A DNA stretch of 6,467 nucleotides. Source: Planctomicrobium sp. GTDB lineage: Bacteria; Planctomycetota; Planctomycetia; Planctomycetales; Planctomycetaceae. The stretch covers positions 1-6,467 of the forward strand of contig JAJDEL010000752.1 of assembly GCA_029259835.1 (NCBI GenBank). Reading direction: 5' to 3'. Each line of letters opens with the position of its first letter. The stretch's first letter is position 1. The notes beneath the pieces were generated by a model. The model was not told the origin of the DNA. It was given only the letters and a program-made list of their open reading frames with translations, and searched no databases. The position numbers were made by a program, and so were the translations under genes. Below, in pieces: positions 1 through 4,805 of the stretch.

Positions 1-132
1 TTCCTCACCATGGCATTCGTAGCAGCGTTCTTTGAAGATCGGCTGGATTTCCTTGACGAAATCAATTTCGGCAAATGCAATCGGTGTGTGAAGCGTGACG
101 AAGAGAAACGAGAGCAAAGTGAGTCGATTCAT
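1..132 (-). CDS. Secreted cytochrome c, planctomycete type (PSCyt1-like), 5' part only
   Basis: Only the first 44 codons are inside the window; the gene runs off the left edge. The ATG at 132-130 has a possible weak ribosome site, GGTGA, six bases upstream. The protein begins with a short basic start (MNR), a hydrophobic stretch to about residue 20 and an AFA/E junction, which is a clear Sec signal peptide with likely cleavage after residue 21. The mature start is followed by QPIFKERCYECHG, a CxxCH haem-c attachment site (Cys37, Cys40, His41). The 'P-I-F/L-x-x-x-C-x-x-C-H-G' opening is typical of the Planctomycete cytochrome C (PSCyt1) domain, which often precedes DUF1549/DUF1553 domains in very large predicted secreted proteins. 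The haem motif and signal peptide are seen; the downstream domains and the export to the periplasm are inferred. A stand-alone small cytochrome c is the alternative. The gene is separated from uxaE by a terminator, so it is probably a separate transcription unit. Confidence 0.82.
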   Translation of the reverse strand, partial: MNRLTLLSFLFVTLHTPIAFAEIDFVKEIQPIFKERCYECHGEE

Positions 133-189
133 AATATTTCACCGGAATGATGTGTTTTCTTTCAGGCTTTCTTTATTGCTATCAGTGAG

Positions 190-239
190 ATCCAAGAACA
201 AAAAGAAAGCCCGCTCCATGTTTTAACATGTCACGGGCT
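190..239 (-). terminator. Intrinsic (Rho-independent) terminator after uxaE
   Basis: Read on the minus strand, this starts 39 bases after the uxaE stop. It has an outer 6-bp stem (AGCCCG at 239-234 with CGGGCT at 213-208), a 3x3 internal loop, an inner 5-bp stem (CATGT at 230-226 with ACATG at 221-217) and a four-base loop. The outer stem is followed directly by a T-rich run, TTCTTTTTGTTCTT. A GC-rich stem base plus U-tract is the classic intrinsic terminator layout, and it isolates uxaE from the cytochrome gene. On the plus strand the 3' flank is not T-rich, so it should act in one direction only. The rest of the 133-278 gap holds only the short leader of the cytochrome gene; I see no convincing promoter hexamers there. 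Confidence 0.82.
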
Positions 240-278
240 GGATCAACAACGGTAGATCACATTCGGTGACACAGCGTC

Positions 279-1553
279 TTACATCCCAGCTCTGAGTGCA
301 TCGAGGTGGCGGCAGAAGTGGTCGGCGAGGACTTCTTTGTATGTCTCTGGATGAGATTCAAGAACCGAATATACAGCTGGCCCAAATTCTTCGCTTGTCA
401 ACACGGAACCGAACGTGCAGTGCAGGATCTGTCGACCAGGTTCCGTGAATCCAAGTCCTTGCGGGACGTCTTGCCAGCGTTCAAGGTAGACTTGTTCGAG
501 TTTCGTCGCATCGAGATCAGCCGCAGGTGGAACAGCGGCGTTTGTGGCGGAAACGTGGTAGGTTGCCTTGTCTGTGTCGTAACGTTCGCGGGCGAAATTG
601 ACGATACGGCGGAAGAGTCCTTCGTCGTGCCGGGCAACGACGCGGATTGCTTCCAAGTAACTCGTGCCAGCGGTTTTGACATGAAAAAGTCCTTTCGTCG
701 CGCGAGCAAGTGCCGTGTACATCGAAATCTTGTCCGATCCGGAATGCAAGCTCAATTTGTAAGGACCGAGTAAATCTGCAATCGAAGCGTGGTCGTTCAG
801 AGAGGCTTCAAGAGCGTCGACACTTCCTTTGTAATCGACTCCTTTTTCCAACTCACCAATAAATCGAGGAGCGAGACTGACAAGTTTCATCCCACCTTTG
901 ATGCATTGATCAGCGATGATGTAGTGTTCCGCGAGTGTGGTCGGTTGGTCTGTTTCGTCGACAGACAGTTCGATTTCGTAATCTTGTCCGGCGGATTCGT
1001 TCACCGATTTGATGTGATCACCAAGATCCAGTGCCCGCTGAATTGCGGCTCCATACTTGACCGCTGCTCGCATGCAGGCTTCTTCAGTTAAGTCGATTTG
1101 GTTTCCTGTTGGGAGCTGGATTGTGTCATTGAGATACTCTCCATACCACGGAGCGGTTTCTTGTGCGGATTCAAATTTTTCTCGAAGCATTGTTTCATCG
1201 TAATCGTCCGCTTTTTGATCGACATCGCCAGACGGATCGATTGTGAAGAAAGTAAAGCCAACTGCTGCGGTAACGTCAACATCCTCTGGTGTTTTTAGAT
1301 GGTCGGCATCTGCTCCGATGGGACCGGTCCAGCCTTCGGAAGCGGCGGCGGTCATCGCATCGTCCATGACATCCTCAGGCGTCCGGTTCGTTCGAAACAT
1401 TTCGCGAATCGATTGTTGCGGGTAGATCGGAGCAATCCCCTCCCCTGACCGATTCATCGATTCAACATGACCAGGAGTTGCTAGGCCGATTCGGTCTCCA
1501 AATCCAAAACTGGGAGAGAGGCCAAGAGTAACGCATTTTTGTGGAGCAGGCAT
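279..1553 (-). CDS. uxaE: Tagaturonate epimerase (tagaturonate/fructuronate epimerase, UxaE family)
   Basis: This 424-residue cytoplasmic enzyme is predicted to interconvert D-tagaturonate and D-fructuronate, a step of hexuronate catabolism described for Thermotoga maritima UxaE. It carries the signature blocks I recall from that protein in the same order: SFGFGDR (15-21), QQSIRE (46-51), GADADHLK (80-87), FTIDPS (103-108), ELSVDET (195-201), LAPRFIGELEKGVDYKG (227-243), SLHSGSDK (268-275) and HVKTAGTSYLEA (291-302). The conserved Asp, His and Glu in these blocks are plausible metal ligands and acid/base residues in a TIM-barrel-like fold; their exact roles are not visible here. The ATG at 1553-1551 is the first usable start and leaves only 12 residues ahead of the first motif, so this is a short form lacking the longer N-terminal segment of the Thermotoga enzyme. 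No Shine-Dalgarno sequence is evident. The gene lies 91 bp after the LgoD-like dehydrogenase and ends at a strong terminator, suggesting a two-gene unit. Family assignment is strong; the in vivo direction is inferred. Confidence 0.92.
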   Translation of the reverse strand: MPAPQKCVTLGLSPSFGFGDRIGLATPGHVESMNRSGEGIAPIYPQQSIREMFRTNRTPEDVMDDAMTAAASEGWTGPIGADADHLKTPEDVDVTAAVGFTFFTIDPSGDVDQKADDYDETMLREKFESAQETAPWYGEYLNDTIQLPTGNQIDLTEEACMRAAVKYGAAIQRALDLGDHIKSVNESAGQDYEIELSVDETDQPTTLAEHYIIADQCIKGGMKLVSLAPRFIGELEKGVDYKGSVDALEASLNDHASIADLLGPYKLSLHSGSDKISMYTALARATKGLFHVKTAGTSYLEAIRVVARHDEGLFRRIVNFARERYDTDKATYHVSATNAAVPPAADLDATKLEQVYLERWQDVPQGLGFTEPGRQILHCTFGSVLTSEEFGPAVYSVLESHPETYKEVLADHFCRHLDALRAGM

Positions 1554-1593
1554 GATTTCAATTTTAACTTGTTGGTGTTTAATGTTCGTTGCA

Positions 1594-1607
1594 CAAAACT
1601 TGTTTTG
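1594..1607. promoter_or_regulatory. Short perfect palindrome upstream of uxaE (operator or hairpin candidate)
   Basis: CAAAAC-TT-GTTTTG is a perfect 6-bp inverted repeat with a two-base centre. It abuts the larger palindrome at 1608-1628 with no spacer. In the uxaE leader (minus strand) it lies 41 bases before the start codon. It is AT-rich and has no T-tract after it, so a terminator is unlikely. It could be a half of a composite regulator-binding site. Chance is a real alternative for so short a repeat, but its direct contact with the longer palindrome makes it worth recording. Confidence 0.35.
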
Positions 1608-1628
1608 CCGTTCACTTAAAGTGAACGG
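1608..1628. promoter_or_regulatory. 21-bp perfect palindrome between lgoD-like gene and uxaE (candidate operator)
   Basis: The arms CCGTTCACTT (1608-1617) and AAGTGAACGG (1619-1628) are exact reverse complements around a single central A at 1618. A 10-bp perfect arm on each side is unlikely by chance in a 91-bp gap. It sits 16 bases after the dehydrogenase stop and 54 bases before the uxaE start. As RNA it could form an 8-bp stem with a 5-base loop, but neither side is followed by a U-tract, so an intrinsic terminator is not supported. An operator for a dimeric regulator (GntR- or LacI-type are common in sugar-acid loci) or a transcript-stabilising or attenuating hairpin between the two cistrons are the main readings. 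No regulator gene is inside the window. Confidence 0.55.
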
Positions 1629-1644
1629 TTGACGGTTTGACTAC

Positions 1645-2670
1645 TCAAAGGACTTCAATCACCGCTTTAATTACACCGGAATCCGGTTTCGTAAACGTTT
1701 CGAATTCATCGATCACGGTGTCAAAAGTCGTTCGGTGTGTGATCCAGGGATTTGTGTTGATAGTGCCATCTTCGATGAGTCCGATGATTCTTTTGAAATC
1801 GGAGGGCATCGCGTTACGGGATCCTTTGATTGTCATTTCAGGCTTATGCAGAATTGGATGCGCAAAGGAAATTTCCGACGTAGTAATGCCGACGTAAACC
1901 ATCGTGCCGGTGTGGGCGACGTAGTTCAAGGCATTTGCCATGGACCGGTTGTTGCCGGTGGCGTCGGTGACGACAGCGAATTTGTCGCCGCTTGTGATTT
2001 CCTGAACTTGCTCAGCGTCGCTGCCATCGCCTTTGAACTGAATTGTGTGCGCAACATTGTAAGTCTGCTTCACAAAGTCGAGACGTGACTCAACCATATC
2101 CATCACGGTCACGCTTGCACCGGTGAGTCGTGCAAACTCAAGAGTTGCCAGACCAATCGGTCCAGCTCCGATAATCATGATGTGATCGTTTTCTTGCGGA
2201 TTGCCGCGATCATTCGCGTGGCAACCAATGGCGAGCGTTTCGACCAGAGCGAGTTGCTCGTAAGAAAGATTCTCTGATGAATGAAGTTTGTCCGCACGGA
2301 TCAGGAACTTCTCACATAATCCACCATCGACCATGACACCGATGACATTGAGCTTCTCGCAGCAGTTCCCGCTCCCCTTGCGGCACGCATAGCAGTCTCC
2401 GCAATTCATGTATGGCTCCACACTGCACCGGTCACCAATCTCGACATTTTCGACCCCTTCACCAACGTTTAGGACTTCGACCCCCAATTCATGTCCTGGA
2501 ATTCGGGGATAGCTGAAGAATGGCATCTTACCGAGGTAGCCGCTGTAGTCCGTGCCGCAGATTCCCATGCGATGCGTCCGGACTAACGCCTGCCCTGGTC
2601 CCGGCGCTTCCGGCTCCGAGACATCGACATGCGCGAATCGCTTCGGTTCTTCGAGTCGAATTGCTTTCAT
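1645..2670 (-). CDS. Zinc-dependent medium-chain dehydrogenase, L-galactonate 5-dehydrogenase-like (LgoD/YjjN type)
   Basis: The 341-residue protein is a complete cytoplasmic MDR-family alcohol dehydrogenase. Catalytic zinc ligands are visible as Cys38 (GICGTD), His60 with Glu61 (PGHE) and Glu144 (VET). The structural zinc lobe is Cys90, Cys93, Cys96 and Cys104 in CGDCYACRKGSGNCC. A Rossmann fold follows with GAGPIG at 168-173 and an acidic Asp191 at the end of the second strand, favouring NAD+ over NADP+. Segments PFFSYPR (50-56), NCCEKLNVIGV (102-112) and GSRNA (283-287) resemble the corresponding parts of Escherichia coli LgoD (YjjN), which oxidises L-galactonate to D-tagaturonate; this recalled likeness is better than to RspB. 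The adjacent uxaE acts on exactly that product. The start is ATG 2670-2668, where MKAIRLEEP matches family N-termini and AGGG lies about ten bases upstream. An upstream TTG at 2784 would add 38 residues from repeat sequence and is rejected. Other polyol or aldonate 5-dehydrogenase activities remain possible, so no symbol is assigned. Confidence 0.85.
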   Translation of the reverse strand: MKAIRLEEPKRFAHVDVSEPEAPGPGQALVRTHRMGICGTDYSGYLGKMPFFSYPRIPGHELGVEVLNVGEGVENVEIGDRCSVEPYMNCGDCYACRKGSGNCCEKLNVIGVMVDGGLCEKFLIRADKLHSSENLSYEQLALVETLAIGCHANDRGNPQENDHIMIIGAGPIGLATLEFARLTGASVTVMDMVESRLDFVKQTYNVAHTIQFKGDGSDAEQVQEITSGDKFAVVTDATGNNRSMANALNYVAHTGTMVYVGITTSEISFAHPILHKPEMTIKGSRNAMPSDFKRIIGLIEDGTINTNPWITHRTTFDTVIDEFETFTKPDSGVIKAVIEVL

Positions 2671-2700
2671 TCTTGTTTCCCTGATGCTTTGTGTACTTGA

Positions 2701-2757
2701 ATCTGCGTCTCTCTGCGAAATCTGCGGACACAATTTAGAATCCGCAGATGACGCAGA
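2701..2757. repeat. TCTGCG-rich imperfect palindromic repeat in the hisS/dehydrogenase gap
   Basis: TCTGCG occurs three times in direct orientation at 2702-2707, 2712-2717 and 2721-2726, and twice in inverted orientation (CGCAGA at 2743-2748 and 2752-2757). The last two direct copies pair with the inverted ones: inner arms ATCTGCGGA (2720-2728) and TCCGCAGAT (2741-2749) are exact complements, and outer arms TCTGCG (2712-2717) and CGCAGA (2752-2757) also match, with a two-base mismatch between them and a 12-base loop. The stem is thus 15 paired bases plus one internal mismatch. There is no U-tract on either strand, so it is not a standard terminator. It looks like a dispersed intergenic palindromic (REP- or MITE-like) unit occupying about half of the 110-bp gap. 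Copy number elsewhere in the genome cannot be seen. Confidence 0.65.
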
Positions 2758-2780
2758 ATTATTGGCGTTACGGAGTCTGA

Positions 2781-4115
2781 TCAAAGGTCAGTTGACAGTA
2801 ATTTCTGTACGTGATTCACAAGCTCCGCGTCTGGCACTTCGGACTGATTTCCACTTTCCAGATCTTTGACGGTCCAAACTTCTTTTTCGAATTCATCTGA
2901 TCCAGCTAGGACAATAATTTGAAAGCCTTTTCGGTTTGCGTATTGAAATTGCTTTTGGATTTTCTTTGCCTGCGGATAGACCTCCGTCGCAATTCCGGCT
3001 GCTCGAAGTTTTCGTCCGACGCTTAAGTATTCGCCGACTCGGTCTTTGTTGAACATTGCAACCATGACTTGCGCTGGTGTGGATGCTGAGTCGACGAGTC
3101 CGAGTTCCTCCATCGCTGCCAAAAGTCGATCCAGACCCAGGCTAGCACCAACGCCCTGCAATTTTTCTTTCGTGAAAAGTCCGGCAAGGTTGTCATAGCG
3201 ACCGCCGGAGCAAACGCTGCCGATGCTTGGTAGGTCGGTGAGGAATGTTTCGTAGATGGTTCCGGTGTAATAGTCGAGTCCGCGTGCTATCGAAACATCC
3301 AGGGCGACGCGGTTCTCTGTGATTCCTGCCATTTGGCAAACCTGAAATAACTCGCGAAGTTTCTCGACCCCTGATTGACCGCGATCATTGCCATCTAAAA
3401 GTGTTTCGACTTGAGATAGAATCTCCGCTGGCGTTCCTTCAATTTCTGCGAACTTAAGAACTTGCTCGGCGCTTTCGCTTGCGACTCCCACGCTTTCGAC
3501 CATCTCTTTAATGACTTTGTCACGTCCGATTTTGGGCAGCTTGTCCAATGCTCGAAGAACGCCAACGGATTGTTCAACCACTCCGAGTTTCTCCAATAAG
3601 CCATTCAGGAGTTGTCGGTGGTTGATGCGAATTGTGAAACGTTCGAATCCGATGGCTTCCATTAAGTCGTGAATCACGAGTAGAGTTTCGATGTCAGATG
3701 CGTTCGCATCGGTGCCGATGGTGTCAAAGTCGCATTGTATGAATTCGCGGTAACGTCCTTTCTGCGGCTTTTCCGCTCGCCAGACATTGCCAATGTGATA
3801 CCGTTTGAACGGCGTCCCGAGTTTTCCGATGTGCTGAGCCGCAAACCTTGCGAATGGGATTGTCAAATCGAACCGCATGGCGACATCGCGGTCTCCTTGA
3901 TCTTTGAAACGGAAAAGCTGCTTGTCGGTTTCGTCGCTTCCTTTGCCGAGCAGGATTTCGCTGTACTCCAAAGTTGGAGTATCGATAGGAGTGAAGCCGT
4001 AGCTGCGGTAGACCTTGCGTGCGATGTCCATCAGGTGTTCGCGGGCCATCATGGATTCCGGAAGGGAATCACGAAAACCTTTGAGTGTTTGCGGTTTGAT
4101 CAATTTTTCAGACAC
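2781..4115 (-). CDS. hisS: Histidyl-tRNA synthetase
   Basis: This class II aminoacyl-tRNA synthetase charges tRNA-His with histidine in the cytoplasm. The 444-residue product, a little longer than the E. coli enzyme (about 424), begins SEKLIKPQTLKGFRD, the conserved HisRS N-terminus. Motif 2 is at about 105-131 (GNVWRAEKPQKGRYREF within it), the histidine-specific loops are RGLDYYTGTIYE (278-289) and SGGRYDNL (303-310), and motif 3 is GASLGLDRL (323-331). The C-terminal 95 residues, from about 349, form the anticodon-binding domain. No in-frame ATG precedes the KGFRD motif, so a non-ATG start is required. GTG 4115-4113 is preferred; TTG 4103-4101 (which would give MIKPQTLKGFRD) and GTG 4157-4155 are alternatives. 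None has a strong Shine-Dalgarno sequence. An upstream TTG at 4352 would overlap most of the YkgJ gene and is rejected. The gene follows the YkgJ gene by 56 bp and is probably co-transcribed with it. Confidence 0.95.
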   Translation of the reverse strand: MSEKLIKPQTLKGFRDSLPESMMAREHLMDIARKVYRSYGFTPIDTPTLEYSEILLGKGSDETDKQLFRFKDQGDRDVAMRFDLTIPFARFAAQHIGKLGTPFKRYHIGNVWRAEKPQKGRYREFIQCDFDTIGTDANASDIETLLVIHDLMEAIGFERFTIRINHRQLLNGLLEKLGVVEQSVGVLRALDKLPKIGRDKVIKEMVESVGVASESAEQVLKFAEIEGTPAEILSQVETLLDGNDRGQSGVEKLRELFQVCQMAGITENRVALDVSIARGLDYYTGTIYETFLTDLPSIGSVCSGGRYDNLAGLFTKEKLQGVGASLGLDRLLAAMEELGLVDSASTPAQVMVAMFNKDRVGEYLSVGRKLRAAGIATEVYPQAKKIQKQFQYANRKGFQIIVLAGSDEFEKEVWTVKDLESGNQSEVPDAELVNHVQKLLSTDL

Positions 4116-4171
4116 AGGATCAGTCGTTTTTTCTTGAATGACAGGGACACGCAGCACGATTAGTTGATCGT

Positions 4172-4621
4172 TCAACCCAAGAGCGGCAAAGAGACTTCCA
4201 ACGCAGAGACCGGAGCTGAGGAGAACTCTCGACCCTTTCTTGGTGGGAAGATGGCTTGGGTGTATTCCCAGATTTGTTCTGGTGTTTCGAAGAACATTTC
4301 GTACAAAGCATCGTCTTCGTACTCGCAGTTGTCGGTTGTGTAGTCGCGACAAATTTGCGGACGCACATCATAGATGCCGCAACGATGGTCCTCTTGCAGA
4401 TGCTTACAATCGGCATAGACCATCAGGAACCAGGTGCCATCTTCAACAAAGATTGCTACACGACCATGAAGTAGAAACCAGCGAAGATAGTCGAAGTCTT
4501 GACGCTTTTTCGGTTTATCAATCGGGAACGCAAAGTAACGACAGCATTTTGCTGTGCAATACGAACAAAGCACTTCTCCTGCTTTGAGGTCTTCACGTCG
4601 CTTTTTGATTTTCTTTGCCAT
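4172..4621 (-). CDS. YkgJ-family cysteine-cluster protein (putative Fe-S/metal-binding)
   Basis: The 149-residue protein carries the YkgJ (CxxCxxxCC) cluster: Cys19, Cys22, Cys26 and Cys27 in CSYCTAKCC, then Cys72 (DCKHL), Cys81 (CGIYDVRP), Cys91 (RPQIC) and Cys99. The spacing 'C-x2-C-x3-CC ... C-x8-C-x-I-Y-x2-RP-x2-C' is the family signature, thought to bind zinc or an iron-sulfur cluster. The biochemical role of the family is not established and I do not assign one. There is no signal peptide or membrane segment; the basic N-terminus (KKIKKRRE) is short, and the Pro-rich C-terminus (PPRKGREF, then SSAPVSALEVSLPLLG) has no recognised domain. The ATG 4621-4619 is supported by AGGAAG about eight bases upstream, the best ribosome site in the window. 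It is followed after 56 bp by hisS, suggesting a shared transcript; whether this link has functional meaning is unknown. Confidence 0.85.
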   Translation of the reverse strand: MAKKIKKRREDLKAGEVLCSYCTAKCCRYFAFPIDKPKKRQDFDYLRWFLLHGRVAIFVEDGTWFLMVYADCKHLQEDHRCGIYDVRPQICRDYTTDNCEYEDDALYEMFFETPEQIWEYTQAIFPPRKGREFSSAPVSALEVSLPLLG

Positions 4622-4627
4622 CGTGGC

Positions 4628-4635
4628 ATCTTCCT
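4628..4635 (-). promoter_or_regulatory. Ribosome binding site of the YkgJ-family gene
   Basis: On the minus strand CAGGAAGA precedes the ATG at 4621 by seven bases, an AGGA-type Shine-Dalgarno core at normal spacing. It decides the start of this gene. It stands out because the other genes here (uxaE, hisS) show no such site. Confidence 0.65.
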
Positions 4636-4751
4636 GTGATTAACTGAAGGAATGGCGAGAGTTTAACCATCCATCGATTTGTCAGTGGTCGGTCATCATA
4701 CCGGGTCGTTTGAAAGATCGGGAGCCAACCACATTCACATTTGCAGGAATT

Positions 4752-4771
4752 CGGGCGATGAGTATCACCCG
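4752..4771. other. Hairpin in the gap downstream of the hydrolase gene
   Basis: CGGGCGAT (4752-4759) and ATCACCCG (4764-4771) form an 8-bp stem with a four-base loop; in the minus-strand RNA seven positions are Watson-Crick pairs and one is a U-G wobble. It lies 34 bases after the hydrolase stop codon, where a terminator would be expected, but no U-tract follows on the minus strand. It may be a factor-assisted terminator or 3'-end stabiliser. The rest of the 184-bp gap (4622-4805) should hold the promoter of the YkgJ-hisS unit; TATGAT at about 4695-4700 (minus strand) is a possible -10 box without a matching -35. Confidence 0.35.
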
Positions 4772-4805
4772 CATCGATATGATTTGATGTGAGTTTGTGA
4801 ATAGG

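Noticed and set aside
306..773. Plus-strand open frame of 155 codons opposite uxaE
   Set aside because: It lies wholly within the well-supported uxaE gene on the other strand, has no recognisable domain and no ribosome site. The other plus-strand frames opposite hisS and the hydrolase are rejected for the same reason.
2712..2757. Intrinsic terminator for hisS
   Set aside because: The stem is strong but neither strand has a T-run after it; the repeated hexamer structure fits a dispersed repeat better.
2671..2784. N-terminal extension of the dehydrogenase from a TTG at 2784 that overlaps the hisS stop
   Set aside because: The extra 38 residues are encoded by the TCTGCG palindromic repeat, resemble nothing in the family, and the ATG at 2670 matches the normal MDR N-terminus with a usable ribosome site.
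4116..4352. Long form of HisRS from a TTG at 4352 (523 residues)
   Set aside because: The added 79 residues are an antiphase reading of the YkgJ gene, Arg- and Ser-rich without domain character; homology begins at about residue 81 of that form.
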